Assembly (NCBI RefSeq): GCF_900113485.1
Contig: NZ_FOPM01000017.1
Coordinates: 28,656-92,655, forward strand
Length of the DNA stretch: 64,000 bases
Direction of reading: 5' to 3'
Source: Methylobacterium gossipiicola
Lineage (GTDB): Bacteria > Pseudomonadota > Alphaproteobacteria > Rhizobiales > Beijerinckiaceae
Each line of letters starts with the position of its first letter. Positions within the stretch are counted from its first letter, which is position 1. Shown one piece after another: positions 1 through 9,743 of this stretch. A program made the translations under genes and the position numbers. A model generated the notes under the pieces. It saw nothing but the letters and a program-made list of their open reading frames with translations. It was not told the DNA's origin and did no database searches.

Positions 1-2
1 TC

Positions 3-302
3 CTCGGCGCCGCCACGGGCGGCCTCATCGGCCTCGCCGTGCTCGGAAGCGTGGGCCAGGATCTCGTCGCCTACGCCCTGGCGGTGATCCTGTCGCTCAC
101 GGCCTGCTGGCTCCTCAACGTGGCGAGCGCCGGGCGGCTCGCGGGCATCACCGCCACCATCATCCTGCTCGTGCCCCATTACGGCACGGCCCAGCGGATG
201 TTCGGCTCGCGCCTCCTCGAAGTCGGCTGGGGCGTCACCGTCGCGGTGGCGGTGGGCTGGGTGGCGACGCGCCTGATGCACGGGGCCGAGGACGGCGACT
301 GA
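3..302 (+). CDS. FUSC/aromatic acid exporter-like membrane protein, 3' fragment
   Basis: The reading frame is open from the left edge, so only the last ~99 codons are present; the true start lies outside the window. The visible part has two or three hydrophobic membrane segments separated by a short basic/glycine stretch (around ASAGRLAGITATIILLVPHY) and ends in a short acidic cytoplasmic tail. This pattern resembles the C-terminal membrane half of FUSC or aromatic-acid-exporter family proteins, which move aromatic or other small organic compounds across the inner membrane. The family call is by resemblance only. It precedes ftsW by about 130 bases and is probably not part of the dcw operon. 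Confidence 0.5.
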   Translation, partial: LGAATGGLIGLAVLGSVGQDLVAYALAVILSLTACWLLNVASAGRLAGITATIILLVPHYGTAQRMFGSRLLEVGWGVTVAVAVGWVATRLMHGAEDGD

Positions 303-436
303 TCGGCCGAGATCGGCGATCTTCGGCAAGGGTTGGTTTACCATTCCGGCACAGGATCGCGCCGAGCCGGCCCCGTTGCGGCCGGCGGCCCGTGGCGTCT
401 CCGTCGAGCGTCGGGCCCCCCAGGAGAGCGCCCCCC

Positions 437-1603
437 ATGATGTCCCGCGCGGAACGCACGCCTCTCACCGATTGGTGGTGGACCGTCGATCGCGGTCTGC
501 TGGCGGGCCTCTGCGCCCTGATGGTGGCCGGCCTCGTCTTCCTCATGGGTGGCGGCCCGCCGGTGGCCGAGAAGATCGGCCTGCCGACCTTCCACTTCCT
601 CAACCGGCAGGCGCTCTACCTCGCGCCGACCCTGCTCATCATCGTCGCCGTCTCGTTCCTATCCCTGCGCCACATCCGGCGCGTCGCCCTGGCGACTTGG
701 CTCTCCGGCGTCGCCCTCTGCATCCTCGCGGGCAAGTTCGGCCCCGAGATCAAGGGCGCCCATCGCTGGATCCAGTTCGGCCCCTTCGGCCTGCAGCCCT
801 CGGAATTCGTGAAGCCCGCCTTCGTGGTGGTGGCCGCCTGGGCATTCTCGGAAGGCGCCCAGCGCCGCGACATGCCGGGCGGCTTCCTCGCCATCCTGCT
901 CCTGCCCGTCACCATCGTGCCTCTCGTGCTCCAACCAGATTTCGGCCAGACCATGCTCATCACCATCGTGTGGTGCGCGCTGTTCTTCGTGGCCGGCCTG
1001 CACTGGTTCTGGGTCGCGGGCCTCGGCGTCGCGGGACTCCTCGGCGTCGGCGTCGCCTACAAGTTCCTCTATCACGTGCGCGAGCGCATCGACCGGTTCC
1101 TGAATTCGGATTCGGGCGACAACTTCCAGGGCTTCTGGGCGCACGAATCGTTCAATGCCGGCGGCTGGTTCGGCGTTGGTCCCGGCGAGGGGCTGGCCAA
1201 GCGCCACTTGCCCGACGCGCATACGGACTTCCTGTTCTCCGTCGTCGGCGAGGAATTCGGCGTCCTTGTCTGCCTCGGCCTCGTGTCCCTGTTCGCCTAT
1301 CTGGTGATGCGCGGCCTCAAGCTCGCGCGGCGGACGGACGACACCTTTTCCCGGTTGGCGATCACGGGTCTCGTCACCCTGTTCGGGATGCAGGCCTGCA
1401 TCAACATGGCGGTGAACGTGCAGCTGATGCCGGCCAAGGGCATGACCCTGCCGTTCGTCTCCTATGGTGGCTCGTCGATGCTGTCCCTGGCGCTCGGCAT
1501 GGGCTTCCTCGTGGCCTTGACCCGCAAGCGTCCGCGCACCACCACCCTTGCCCAGAAGCCGCCGGGCACCGCCCCGGCGACCGTCGCCGGAGTGATGCGT
1601 TGA
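437..1603 (+). CDS. ftsW: Lipid II polymerase / divisome protein FtsW
   Basis: SEDS-family integral membrane protein (about 388 aa) that polymerises peptidoglycan glycan strands at the septum together with FtsI. About ten hydrophobic segments are visible, with family hallmarks in the middle and C-terminal part: the HRWIQFGPFGLQPSEFVK region, the RIDRFLNSDSGDNFQ loop, the FLFSVVGEEFG motif and the LPFVSYGGSSM motif near the end. The ATG at 437 is preceded by AGGAG at 422-426, so it is preferred over an upstream GTG at 392. The stop overlaps the murG start by four bases, so the two are translationally coupled. First gene of the dcw cluster seen here. Confidence 0.95.
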   Translation: MMSRAERTPLTDWWWTVDRGLLAGLCALMVAGLVFLMGGGPPVAEKIGLPTFHFLNRQALYLAPTLLIIVAVSFLSLRHIRRVALATWLSGVALCILAGKFGPEIKGAHRWIQFGPFGLQPSEFVKPAFVVVAAWAFSEGAQRRDMPGGFLAILLLPVTIVPLVLQPDFGQTMLITIVWCALFFVAGLHWFWVAGLGVAGLLGVGVAYKFLYHVRERIDRFLNSDSGDNFQGFWAHESFNAGGWFGVGPGEGLAKRHLPDAHTDFLFSVVGEEFGVLVCLGLVSLFAYLVMRGLKLARRTDDTFSRLAITGLVTLFGMQACINMAVNVQLMPAKGMTLPFVSYGGSSMLSLALGMGFLVALTRKRPRTTTLAQKPPGTAPATVAGVMR

Positions 1604-2709
1604 CCGTCGCCACCGCTACGATCCTGCTCTGCGCCGGAGGCACGGGCGGGCACCTGTTCCCGGCCGAGAGCCTCGCCCACGTCCTGCGGGCGCGGGGCTT
1701 GCGCGTGGTGCTCGCCACCGACGCGCGGGTCGATTCCATCGCCACGGGATTCCCGGCCTCCGAGATCGTCACCATCGCGTCGGCGACGCCCTCGGGGCGC
1801 TCGCCGCTCCAGCGGGGTCTCGCCGTCCTCACCCTTGGGCGCGGCTTCGGCGTCGCCGCCCGGCAGATCCGCCGCATCGATCCCGCCGCCATCGTGGGCT
1901 TCGGCGGATATCCCACCGTGCCGCCGATGCTGGCCGGGCAGATCCTGCGGGTGCCGACCGTCCTGCACGAGCAGAACGCCGTCATGGGCCGGGCCAACGC
2001 CTTCCTGGCGCGCGGGGCGCGGGCCATCGCCACGGGCTTCAAGGACGTGCGCGGCGTGCCGGCCAAGGCGCTCGCCCCCCGCACCCACACGGGCAATCCC
2101 CTGCGCCCGGCGGTGATCCAGGCGGCGGCGACCCCCTATCCCGCCCTCGCGCCGGGCGCCCCCCTCCACCTCCTCGTGTTCGGCGGCAGCCAGGGCGCGC
2201 GGGTGATGGGCGAGGTGGTGCCGAAAGCCGTGGCCAACCTGCCGGCGGATCTGCGCGCCCGCCTCCACCTCGTGCAGCAGGTGCGGGCGGAGGACCTCAC
2301 GGCGGTGCAGAACCTCTATCTCGGCCTCGGTCTCGGCGGATTCGAGGCGGCGCCCTTCTTCAAGGACCTGCCGGCCAGGATGGCCGCCGCCCACCTCGTC
2401 GTCGGGCGGTCCGGCGCCTCCACGGTATCGGAACTCGCCGCCCTCGGCCGTCCCTCGATCCTCGTGCCCCTGCCGGGCGCCCTCGATCAGGACCAGGCCG
2501 CCAACGCCGCGACGCTGGCCGCCATCGGCGCCGCCCTGGCGATTCCCCAGGCCGCGTTCACGCCCGACCGTCTCGCCGCCGAACTCGTGGACCGCTTCAC
2601 GGCGCCCGAAAAATTGACCGCGGCGGCGGCAGCGGCCAAAAGCGCCGGCATCCACGACGCCGCCGAGCGCCTCGCCGACCTCGTCGTCGCCACGGCCGCC
2701 CGTACCTGA
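1600..2709 (+). CDS. murG: UDP-GlcNAc--lipid I N-acetylglucosaminyltransferase MurG
   Basis: Adds GlcNAc to lipid I to make lipid II on the inner face of the cytoplasmic membrane. 369 aa, usual length for GT28 MurG. The N-terminal GGTGGHLFPA glycine loop (residues ~14-23), the HEQNAVMGRAN acceptor-site motif, the central FGGSQGA and the C-terminal GRSGASTVSELAALG and LDQDQ donor-site motifs are all present. The start is TTG at 1600, overlapping the ftsW stop; no ATG or GTG lies in frame close by. The open frame continues far upstream as an overlap with ftsW, but that part has no MurG character. Confidence 0.95.
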   Translation: MTVATATILLCAGGTGGHLFPAESLAHVLRARGLRVVLATDARVDSIATGFPASEIVTIASATPSGRSPLQRGLAVLTLGRGFGVAARQIRRIDPAAIVGFGGYPTVPPMLAGQILRVPTVLHEQNAVMGRANAFLARGARAIATGFKDVRGVPAKALAPRTHTGNPLRPAVIQAAATPYPALAPGAPLHLLVFGGSQGARVMGEVVPKAVANLPADLRARLHLVQQVRAEDLTAVQNLYLGLGLGGFEAAPFFKDLPARMAAAHLVVGRSGASTVSELAALGRPSILVPLPGALDQDQAANAATLAAIGAALAIPQAAFTPDRLAAELVDRFTAPEKLTAAAAAAKSAGIHDAAERLADLVVATAART

Positions 2710-2766
2710 TTCCTCCGTTTCACGGGCGCCGCCTCGGACGGCTCCCGCCTTGGACTGGTCAATCCC

Positions 2767-4182
2767 ATGAAGCTGCCCGACAAGCTCGGTCCCATCCACT
2801 TCATCGGCATCGGCGGCATCGGCATGTCCGGCATCGCCGAGGTGATGATGAACCTCGGCTACACCGTGCAGGGGTCGGACGCCTCCGACAACGCCAACGT
2901 CCGGCGCCTCGCCGAGAAGGGCATCCGCACCTTCGTGGGCCACGCCGCCCAGAACGTGGAGGACGCCGCCCTGGTGGTGGTCTCCACCGCGATCCGGCGC
3001 GACAACCCCGAACTCGTCGCCGCCCGCGAGCGGCGCCTGCCCGTGGTGCGCCGGGCCGAGATGCTCGCCGAACTCATGCGCTTCAAGTCGTGCGTCGCCA
3101 TCGCGGGCACCCACGGCAAGACCACCACGACCTCCCTCGTGGCGACCCTCCTCGATGCCGGCAACATGGACCCCACCGTCATCAACGGCGGCATCATCAA
3201 CGCCTACGGCACCAACGCCCGCATGGGCGAGGGCGAGTGGATGGTGGTGGAGGCCGACGAATCCGACGGCACCTTCCTGAAGCTGCCGGCCGATGTGGCC
3301 ATCGTCACCAACATCGACCCCGAGCACCTCGACCATTTCGGCTCGTTCGACGCCGTGAAGGACGCGTTCCGGCGCTTCATCGACAACATCCCGTTCTACG
3401 GCTTCGCGGTGATGTGCATCGACCACCCGGTGGTGCAGGATCTCGTCGGCCACATCGAGGACCGCCGCATCATCACCTACGGCGAGAACCCGCAGGCGGA
3501 TGTGCGCCTCATCGACATCGACCTGCGCGGCGGCCAGAGCCGCTTCCGGGTGATGATCCGCGACCGGCGTCCGGGCTTCCGCCTGGAGATGGAGGACCTG
3601 ATCCTGCCGATGCCGGGCAAGCACAACGCCCTGAACGCCACGGCGGCGTTGGCCGTCGCCCACGAACTCGGCGTCGAGCCGGAGGCGATCCGCAAGGCGC
3701 TCGCCGGGTTCGGCGGGGTCAAGCGCCGCTTCACCCGGACGGGCGAGTGGAACGGCGCCCTCATCTTCGACGATTACGGACACCACCCCGTGGAGATCAA
3801 GGCGGTGCTCAAAGCCGCCCGCGCCTCGACGGAGGGCAACGTCGTCGCCATCGTGCAGCCGCACCGCTACACCCGGCTCGCCTCCCTGTTCGACGATTTC
3901 TGCACCTGCTTCAACGACGCCGACACGGTCATCGTCGCCCCCGTCTACGCGGCCGGGGAGGCGCCCATCGAGGGCATGGACCGCGACGGCCTCGTGGCGG
4001 GCCTCAAATCCCGCGGCCACCGCGACGCCATCGCCCTCGACCGCTCGGAAGACCTCGCCGGCATCGTCGCTGGGCGCGCCAAGCCGGGCGACTACGTGGT
4101 GTGCTTAGGCGCCGGCAACATCACCCAATGGGCCTACGCCCTGCCGGGCGAGCTGGCGGCTTTGGATGGGGTGAAGGGGTGA
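2767..4182 (+). CDS. murC: UDP-N-acetylmuramate--L-alanine ligase MurC
   Basis: ATP-dependent cytoplasmic ligase adding L-Ala to UDP-MurNAc, the first peptide step of peptidoglycan precursor synthesis. 471 aa, normal length. N-terminal Rossmann domain with the [13 protein letters not shown] motif (residues ~13-25), ATP loop [10 protein letters not shown] (114-123), central EADESDGTF and [10 protein letters not shown], and the C-terminal domain motif [10 protein letters not shown]. It starts 57 bases after murG within the same transcription direction. In many relatives murC is followed directly by murB; here a DUF559 gene is inserted between them. Confidence 0.96.
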   Translation: MKLPDKLGPIHFIGIGGIGMSGIAEVMMNLGYTVQGSDASDNANVRRLAEKGIRTFVGHAAQNVEDAALVVVSTAIRRDNPELVAARERRLPVVRRAEMLAELMRFKSCVAIAGTHGKTTTTSLVATLLDAGNMDPTVINGGIINAYGTNARMGEGEWMVVEADESDGTFLKLPADVAIVTNIDPEHLDHFGSFDAVKDAFRRFIDNIPFYGFAVMCIDHPVVQDLVGHIEDRRIITYGENPQADVRLIDIDLRGGQSRFRVMIRDRRPGFRLEMEDLILPMPGKHNALNATAALAVAHELGVEPEAIRKALAGFGGVKRRFTRTGEWNGALIFDDYGHHPVEIKAVLKAARASTEGNVVAIVQPHRYTRLASLFDDFCTCFNDADTVIVAPVYAAGEAPIEGMDRDGLVAGLKSRGHRDAIALDRSEDLAGIVAGRAKPGDYVVCLGAGNITQWAYALPGELAALDGVKG

Positions 4183-4197
4183 GGGGGTGAGGGGCGG

Positions 4198-4758
4198 ATG
4201 CGTGGGCCGACCCCGTCGCGCACACGCTTTCGCCGGGCGCTCCGGCATGCGGAAACGGATGCCGAGCGTCGGCTCTGGTCCCGCCTGAGGGACAGGCGCC
4301 TCGCCGGCTTCAAGTTCGTCCGTCAGGAGCAGATCGGACCCTACGTGGCAGATTTCGTCGGTCGTGAGGCACGGTTGGTGATCGAGGCCGATGGTAGGCA
4401 CCATGCCGACAGCGAATACGATCGGAGCCGGGATGCCGTGTTGCGGGCACGCAACGATCGCGTCCTGCGCTTCTGGAATTCCGATATCATGATCCGGACC
4501 GATTCCGTCGTCGCGACGATTCTCGCCGCCCTCTCCCCCTCTCCCCGCCCGCGGGGAGAGGACACCGACCCCCTTGCCGGGGTCGGTGTGAGCCCGAAGG
4601 GCGAAGGTGAGGGGGCGCTTCCGGAGGAGCTTCAACCGAAGTCGCCCCCTCACCCTCGAGTCGATCCCATCGGGATCGATGCGCCGCCTCGCTTTGCCGA
4701 CGACAGGGTCGGTAAAGCCCTCTCCCCGCAAGCGGGGAGAGGAGGAGAACCCACATGA
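4198..4758 (+). CDS. DUF559 (Vsr-like endonuclease fold) protein with palindrome-derived C-terminal tail
   Basis: Residues ~1-113 form a complete DUF559 domain: the [18 protein letters not shown] helix region, [16 protein letters not shown] and the end [17 protein letters not shown]559 proteins share the fold of very-short-patch-repair/restriction endonucleases; their substrates are unknown. The domain is of normal length, but the frame continues ~70 more codons through a palindromic repeat (4538-4742) with low-complexity Pro/Gly/Arg content, and its stop overlaps the murB ATG by four bases. The tail is probably a by-product of insertion of the repeat. The gene sits between murC and murB, so it is a late addition to the dcw cluster. 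No function in wall synthesis is implied. Confidence 0.8.
   Translation: MRGPTPSRTRFRRALRHAETDAERRLWSRLRDRRLAGFKFVRQEQIGPYVADFVGREARLVIEADGRHHADSEYDRSRDAVLRARNDRVLRFWNSDIMIRTDSVVATILAALSPSPRPRGEDTDPLAGVGVSPKGEGEGALPEELQPKSPPHPRVDPIGIDAPPRFADDRVGKALSPQAGRGGEPT
4538..4742. repeat. Composite palindromic interspersed element
   Basis: About 205 bases made almost wholly of hairpins. The two ends are near-identical hairpins with 11-base arms CCTCTCCCCGC (4538-4548 with 4551-4561; 4719-4729 with 4732-4742). Between them lie ACACCGACCCC (4562-4572) paired with 4579-4589, GGTGAGGGGGCG (4606-4617) paired with 4643-4654, and TCGATCCC (4661-4668) paired with 4672-4679. It is read in frame as the DUF559 tail, and its right end supplies part of the purine-rich ribosome site of murB. 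It looks like a REP/MITE-type element; copy number in the genome cannot be seen here. Confidence 0.75.
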
Positions 4759-5693
4759 CCGCCTTCCCCGACATCACCCCCGCCATCCGGGACCGCGCGC
4801 CCGCCCTGCGCGGGCGGCTCATCGCGAACCAGCCCCTGTCCGACCTCACGTGGTTCCGCGTCGGCGGGCCGGCGCAGGTGCTGTTCACGCCCGCCGACAC
4901 GGAGGATCTGGCGGCTCTGCTGGCCGCCCTCGATCCGGAGGTTCCCGTCACGGTGATCGGGCTCGGCTCGAACCTCATCGTGCGCGACGGCGGGGTGCCG
5001 GGCGTGGTGGTGCGGCTGGGCGGCAAGGCGTTCGGGTCCATCGCGGTCGAGGCCGAGGATCTGCGGGTCGGCACGGCGGTGCCCGACATGCGCCTCGCCA
5101 AGGCGGCGGCGGAAGCCGGCCTCGACGGCCTCGCGTTCTTCCGGGGCATCCCCGGCTCCATCGGCGGGGCGCTCCGCATGAATGCCGGGGCGCATGGCGG
5201 CGAGACCACGGACGTGCTCGTCTGTGCCGAGGGGGTCGACCGGGCGGGCAACCTGCGCCGCTTCACCCAGGCCGAGATGGGCTTCACCTATCGCCACAGC
5301 GCCGCGCCCGACGACGTGATCTTTACCAGTGCCCTGTTCCGGGGCCGCCCCGGCGACCGCGCGGCCATCGAGGCCGAGATGGAACGGGTCACGGCGGCCC
5401 GCGAGGCGGCCCAGCCCATCCGCGAGCGCACGGGCGGCTCGACCTTCAAGAATCCGCCCGGGGCCAAGGCGTGGCAGCTCGTGGACGCCGCCGGCTGCCG
5501 GGGCCTCACGCTCGGCGGCGCCCAGGTCTCGGAGATGCACTGCAACTTCCTCATCAACCGCGACGGCGCCACGGCGGCCGACATCGAGGGCCTGGGCGAG
5601 GAGGTGCGCCGCCGCGTGCGGGAGACGAGCGGCGTCGAGCTGCACTGGGAGATCAAGCGCATCGGGCTCGACGCCCCGGCGGTAAGCCGGTAA
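4755..5693 (+). CDS. murB: UDP-N-acetylenolpyruvoylglucosamine reductase MurB
   Basis: FAD-dependent cytoplasmic enzyme reducing UDP-GlcNAc-enolpyruvate to UDP-MurNAc with NADPH. 312 aa. FAD-binding motifs are visible: [11 protein letters not shown] near the N-terminus, [14 protein letters not shown] (residues ~74-87), and [23 protein letters not shown] (~131-153). The C-terminal catalytic region has [12 protein letters not shown] and [14 protein letters not shown]. The loop arrangement is that of type II (shorter) MurB. ATG at 4755 follows a strong GGAGGAG (4741-4747) that merges with the end of the palindromic element. Confidence 0.96.
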   Translation: MTAFPDITPAIRDRAPALRGRLIANQPLSDLTWFRVGGPAQVLFTPADTEDLAALLAALDPEVPVTVIGLGSNLIVRDGGVPGVVVRLGGKAFGSIAVEAEDLRVGTAVPDMRLAKAAAEAGLDGLAFFRGIPGSIGGALRMNAGAHGGETTDVLVCAEGVDRAGNLRRFTQAEMGFTYRHSAAPDDVIFTSALFRGRPGDRAAIEAEMERVTAAREAAQPIRERTGGSTFKNPPGAKAWQLVDAAGCRGLTLGGAQVSEMHCNFLINRDGATAADIEGLGEEVRRRVRETSGVELHWEIKRIGLDAPAVSR

Positions 5694-5719
5694 GCCGTAA
5701 GACAGCGTGGGAGGCTGCC

Positions 5720-5950
5720 ATGGCCGATGTCGTTCGAACCGCCTATTCGAAAGTTTCCGTAAAAAGCCAGACCGTCTTGCCCGCCGAGGTTCGCGCGGAA
5801 CTCGGAATCGCGCCCGGAGACCGTCTTCGCTATGTGCTGACGGCCGATGGGATCCGAATTGAAAAGGCTCAGCCGGAGGTCGAGGACCCCTTCGTGACCT
5901 TCACGGAATGGGCGAGCCCAATCGACGACGAAGATTATGCGAACCTCTGA
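5720..5950 (+). CDS. AbrB/MazE-type antitoxin
   Basis: 76-aa protein with an N-terminal swapped-hairpin AbrB domain: YSKVSVKSQTVLPAEVRAEL followed by GIAPGDRLRYVLTADGIRIEK (residues ~7-50). The acidic C-terminal tail ([19 protein letters not shown]) is the part that in such families binds and blocks the toxin. It starts at ATG 5720 after GGGAGG (5709-5714) and overlaps the downstream toxin gene by 14 bases, the normal arrangement for a type II toxin-antitoxin operon. The pair lies inside the dcw cluster, between murB and ddl. Autoregulation of its own promoter is expected from the family but not shown here. Confidence 0.85.
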   Translation: MADVVRTAYSKVSVKSQTVLPAEVRAELGIAPGDRLRYVLTADGIRIEKAQPEVEDPFVTFTEWASPIDDEDYANL

Positions 5951-6293
5951 CCCTTCGGCGCCGGCCGCCGGCACCGTCGTGGTGGTGCCGTTTCCATACT
6001 CCGATCGTCTCGCAGAGAAGCGACGCCCGGCCGTCGTCATCTCCGGTCCCGCCGTGGCCGAGGCCGGTTTCGTCTGGATCGCCATGATCACCAGCGCACG
6101 CCATGAGATCAGGGGCGGGGATCTGCCGATTCCGGATCTTGAAGCCGCCGGACTGGATGTCGCTTCGATGGTCCGCCCGTCCAAGATCGCCTGCATCGAG
6201 CCGTCGCGCATCCTGCGCCGGATCGGTGCATTGTCGGTCCCTGCCGCCGAGGCGGTCTTCGAAGCCGTCCGCAGCCGGATCGGTCCCGCCTGA
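5937..6293 (+). CDS. PemK/MazF-family toxin (mRNA interferase-like)
   Basis: 118-aa protein with the PemK/MazF core: [25 protein letters not shown] (residues ~12-36), a central WIAMITSA strand, and [18 protein letters not shown] before a C-terminal helix. Family members are ribosome-independent or -dependent endoribonucleases. Its start overlaps the AbrB-type antitoxin gene, so translation is coupled. Position between murB and ddl means transcription from upstream dcw promoters may read through it. Cleavage specificity cannot be read from the sequence. Confidence 0.85.
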   Translation: MRTSDPSAPAAGTVVVVPFPYSDRLAEKRRPAVVISGPAVAEAGFVWIAMITSARHEIRGGDLPIPDLEAAGLDVASMVRPSKIACIEPSRILRRIGALSVPAAEAVFEAVRSRIGPA

Positions 6294-6337
6294 CCCTTCG
6301 TCCCGTCCGCATCCCGCCTTTGCCTTCGGAGCCTCCC

Positions 6338-7261
6338 ATGTCCAAGCACGTCGCCGTCCTCATGGGCGGATGGTCCTCCGAGCGGTCGGTCTCCCTGAAT
6401 TCGGGGACGGCCTGCGCCGACGCCCTGGAGGGGCAGGGCTATCGCGTCACCCGTGTCGATGTCGGGCCCGACATCGCCACCGTCCTGACCGACCTCAAGC
6501 CCGACGTCGCCTTCAACGCCCTGCACGGGCCGGCGGGCGAGGACGGCACGATCCAGGGCCTGCTGGAACTGTTGAGAATTCCCTACACCCATTCGGGCGT
6601 GCTCGCCTCGGCGCTGGCCATGCACAAGGAGCGGGCCAAGGTGGTCATGCGCGCCGCCGGTGTCAGCGTCCCCGAGGGCCGCGTCGTTAACCGTCACGAG
6701 GCGGCGGCATCGCACGTCCTGACGCCCCCCTATGTCCTCAAGCCCGTGGCCGAGGGCTCCTCCATGGGGGTCATCATCGTGCGGGATTCGAACACCCCGC
6801 CGCCCGCCGAGGTGGGTCGGGCCGATTGGGGCTACGGCGATGAAATCCTTGCCGAAACCTACGTCGCCGGGCGCGAGCTGACCTGCGCGGTGATGGGCGA
6901 CCGGGCGCTGGGCGTCATCGAGATCAAGACCGCGTCGGGAGACTGGTACGACTACGACGCGAAGTACGCCGAAGGGGGGTCGATCCACGTCCTCCCGGCA
7001 GAAATTAAACCAAATCTTTACCAGCGTGTCCAAGAGTTGTCGTTAACGGCGCATCAAGCACTCGGGTGCCGGGGCATCAGCCGTGCGGACCTCCGCTTCG
7101 ACGACACACCGGGTGGAACCGGTGCCCTCGTCGTCCTGGAGGTCAACACGCAACCCGGCATGACGAAGACGAGCCTTGTGCCGGAAATCGCAGCCCACGC
7201 TGGTTTTCGTTTCGGTGAGCTCGTTCAATGGATGGTGGAGGACGCAACGTTGGGCCGCTGA
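6338..7261 (+). CDS. ddl: D-alanine--D-alanine ligase
   Basis: ATP-grasp enzyme making the D-Ala-D-Ala dipeptide for peptidoglycan. 307 aa, DdlB-like length. N-terminal [17 protein letters not shown], the [15 protein letters not shown] motif, [31 protein letters not shown] and the metal/ATP-binding C-terminal region [10 protein letters not shown] and [11 protein letters not shown] are all present. ATG 6338 is chosen over a TTG 18 bases upstream because it directly precedes the conserved first strand and follows CGGAG. It overlaps ftsQ by 34 bases. Confidence 0.95.
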   Translation: MSKHVAVLMGGWSSERSVSLNSGTACADALEGQGYRVTRVDVGPDIATVLTDLKPDVAFNALHGPAGEDGTIQGLLELLRIPYTHSGVLASALAMHKERAKVVMRAAGVSVPEGRVVNRHEAAASHVLTPPYVLKPVAEGSSMGVIIVRDSNTPPPAEVGRADWGYGDEILAETYVAGRELTCAVMGDRALGVIEIKTASGDWYDYDAKYAEGGSIHVLPAEIKPNLYQRVQELSLTAHQALGCRGISRADLRFDDTPGGTGALVVLEVNTQPGMTKTSLVPEIAAHAGFRFGELVQWMVEDATLGR

Positions 7262-8187
7262 GCGCTCCGGGTCACCCCGGCGGCGCAGGCTTCGCCCGCG
7301 CCCTGCGCGATGCCGTGGTCGCCGGCCTGCCGCGCTGGGCCGCTCCGCTCGCGTCCGGCCGCCGCTCGCGCCTCGCCCTGCCCATCGAGCGGCGGGTTCC
7401 CCGCCACGTCGGCACCCTGGCCCTGTCGACGGCCTTCGCCGTCCTGGCGCTGGGCGGCTTCGTCGCCAGCGGCCGCTACGCGCGCTTCGTCCTCGAACAC
7501 GGCCAGCCCTTCGACCTCGCGGCGCGTCTCGCCGGCTTCGGCGTCGAGCGGGTCACCATTTCAGGGATCGCCCGGCTCTACGAGCGTGAGGTGCTCCAGG
7601 CCGCCGGTATCGACGCCCACTCCTCGGTGGTGTTCCTCGACGTCAACGAGGTCCGCGACCGGCTGATGCGGGTGCCCCTCATCGCCAGCGTCTCCGTGCG
7701 CAAGGTCTACCCCAACGAGATCGTCATCAACCAGGTCGAGCGCGAGCCCGCCGCCCTGTGGCAGCGCAACGGCGTCATCTCGGTCATCGCCGCCGACGGC
7801 ACGGTGATCGACGAGATGCGCGACGACCGTTACGCCGCGCTCCCCCTCGTGGTGGGGGAGGGCGCCAACGAGCGCCTGAAGGATTACCTCGCGCTCATCG
7901 AGGCGGCCGGCTCCCTCGCCGAGCGCGTGAAGGCCGGCACCTACGTGTCGGGCCGGCGCTGGACGCTCAAGCTCGACGGCGTCGACATCCGCCTGCCCGA
8001 GACCGGGGCGGCCGAAGCCCTGGCCCGCCTCGTGCGCCTCGAGCGCGACAACCGCCTCCTCGAGAAGGACATCATCGCGGTGGACCTTCGCATGCCCGAC
8101 CGGGTGGTGGTCCGCCTCACCGAGGAGGCCGCGGCCGCGCGCGCCGAATCCCAGAAGAAGCCGAAGGCCAAGGGGACGGCGACATGA
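7228..8187 (+). CDS. ftsQ: Cell division protein FtsQ
   Basis: Bitopic inner-membrane divisome protein linking early and late division proteins. 319 aa. A basic N-terminal cytoplasmic region (~60 aa) precedes one transmembrane segment ([19 protein letters not shown], residues ~70-88), then a periplasmic POTRA domain ([22 protein letters not shown]) and the FtsQ beta domain with [23 protein letters not shown] Lys-rich, Ala-rich C-terminal end follows. It overlaps ddl by 34 bases and lies directly before ftsA, the classic order. Confidence 0.93.
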   Translation: MDGGGRNVGPLSAPGHPGGAGFARALRDAVVAGLPRWAAPLASGRRSRLALPIERRVPRHVGTLALSTAFAVLALGGFVASGRYARFVLEHGQPFDLAARLAGFGVERVTISGIARLYEREVLQAAGIDAHSSVVFLDVNEVRDRLMRVPLIASVSVRKVYPNEIVINQVEREPAALWQRNGVISVIAADGTVIDEMRDDRYAALPLVVGEGANERLKDYLALIEAAGSLAERVKAGTYVSGRRWTLKLDGVDIRLPETGAAEALARLVRLERDNRLLEKDIIAVDLRMPDRVVVRLTEEAAAARAESQKKPKAKGTAT

Positions 8188-8265
8188 GCCCGCCCCTGAA
8201 CCGCACGATCCGTCCGGCGTGTCCCGCCGCCCGTTCCGTTCCCGCAGCCCCGGCCCGGTAGACCG

Positions 8266-9588
8266 ATGCACGCCCAACACGGCCTCACGCCACGGTTGAA
8301 ACCCCTCTCCGCCCGCCGGAGCACCACCCTGTCGGTGCTCGACATCGGAACGAGCAAGGTGGTCTGCCTCATCGCCGAGCTCCAGCCGGCCGAGGCCCTC
8401 TCGACCCTGCGCGGGCGGACCCATTTCGCCCGCATCATCGGCATCGGCCATCAGCGCTCGCAGGGGCTGAAGGGCGGCGCCATCGTGGATCTCGAAGCCG
8501 CCGAGGGGGCCATCCGTCAGGCGGTCCACGCCGCCGAGCGCATGGCCAAGGTCGAGGTGCAGTCGGTCATCGTCAACATGTCGGGCGGCCGCATCGGCTC
8601 CCAGCATTTCGAGGCCCGCATCAACACCCGCACCGGCACCGTCACGGGCGCGGACGTGGAGCGGGTGCTGGAGACGGCCTCCGCTCACGGCGTCAGCCCC
8701 GGCCGGGCCGTGCTCCATGCGCTGCCCACGGGCTACGCCATCGACGGCCAGGGCGCGGTCATCGATCCCTCCGGCATGATGGGCGATGCGCTCGGCGTCG
8801 ATCTCCACGTGGTCACGGGCGAGGCGGCCGCCGCGCGCAACCTCATGCTGGCGGTGGAGCATTGCCACCTCGGCGTCGAGGCGGTCATCGCCACCCCCTA
8901 CGCCGCCGGCCTGTCGGCCCTGGTCGACGACGAGGCCGAGATGGGCGTCTGCGTCGTCGACATGGGCGGCGGCACCACCAGCGTCGGCGTGTTCTCCGGC
9001 GGCCACCTCGTCCACGTCGATGCCATCGCGGTGGGGGGGCATCACGTCACCATGGACATCGCGCGCGGCCTCTCCACCCGGGTCGCGGCGGCCGAGCGCC
9101 TCAAGACCCTCTATGGCTCGGCCATCGCCACCGCCTCCGACGACCGCGACATGATCGCCGTCCACGGTGTGGGCGAGGACGAGGGCGACGCCCCGACCCA
9201 CGTGCCGCGCTCGCAGCTCGTGCGGATCATCCGCCCGCGCGTCGAGGAGGTCGTCGAACTCGTGCGCGACCGCCTGCGCGCCGCCGGCTTCTCGGCCCAG
9301 GCCGGGCGCCGGGTGGTGCTCACCGGCGGGGCGAGCCAGCTCGTCGGCCTGCCGGAGGTCGCCCGCCGGGTGATGGAGGGTCAGGTCCGCATCGGCCGCC
9401 CCCTGGGAATCCGCGGCCTGCCGGAAGCCGCCAAGGGTCCCGCCTTCTCGGCGGCGGTGGGGCTCCTCGTCTACCCGCAGGTGGCGCATGCGGAGCATTT
9501 CGAACCGCGCGGGCACGGCGCTTTCGCGAGCACCGGAACGGACGGCTACTTTTCGCGGGTCGGACGCTGGATCCGCGAAAGCTTCTGA
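8266..9588 (+). CDS. ftsA: Cell division protein FtsA
   Basis: Actin-like ATPase that tethers FtsZ to the membrane. 440 aa. Phosphate-1 motif VLDIGTSKVVCLIAE (residues ~25-39), SHS2-domain region with VIVNMSGGRI, phosphate-2 motif VVDMGGGTTSVGVFSGG (~232-248), adenosine motif VVLTGGASQLVGL, and a C-terminal amphipathic helix (YFSRVGRWIRESF) suited to membrane anchoring. Lies 78 bases after ftsQ and 155 bases before ftsZ. Confidence 0.95.
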   Translation: MHAQHGLTPRLKPLSARRSTTLSVLDIGTSKVVCLIAELQPAEALSTLRGRTHFARIIGIGHQRSQGLKGGAIVDLEAAEGAIRQAVHAAERMAKVEVQSVIVNMSGGRIGSQHFEARINTRTGTVTGADVERVLETASAHGVSPGRAVLHALPTGYAIDGQGAVIDPSGMMGDALGVDLHVVTGEAAAARNLMLAVEHCHLGVEAVIATPYAAGLSALVDDEAEMGVCVVDMGGGTTSVGVFSGGHLVHVDAIAVGGHHVTMDIARGLSTRVAAAERLKTLYGSAIATASDDRDMIAVHGVGEDEGDAPTHVPRSQLVRIIRPRVEEVVELVRDRLRAAGFSAQAGRRVVLTGGASQLVGLPEVARRVMEGQVRIGRPLGIRGLPEAAKGPAFSAAVGLLVYPQVAHAEHFEPRGHGAFASTGTDGYFSRVGRWIRESF

Positions 9589-9743
9589 GGGCGCAGGCCT
9601 TCCGAGGTGAAAGCCTCGCAGGAACGACCGCCGCCGCGCCCGAAACCCCACGAACCGGGGTGGGCGCGAACGGCCAGACGGAATCGGCGCTCCATCCCTT
9701 CGGGGCGTCAAACGAAACGTGAGAGGCAAGAGGCTCGACACCC

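Noticed and set aside
376..1599. N-terminal extension of murG through ftsW
   Set aside because: The frame is open but Arg/Pro-rich; MurG motifs begin right after TTG 1600.
1462..4020. 852-codon open frame on the minus strand opposite ftsW, murG and murC
   Set aside because: Product is Gly/Glu/Arg/His-rich low-complexity, with no domain; it is the usual antisense shadow of GC-rich coding DNA.
8184..8262. 25-codon frame overlapping the ftsQ stop by ATGA
   Set aside because: Too short, no family, and no ribosome-site support beyond the overlap.
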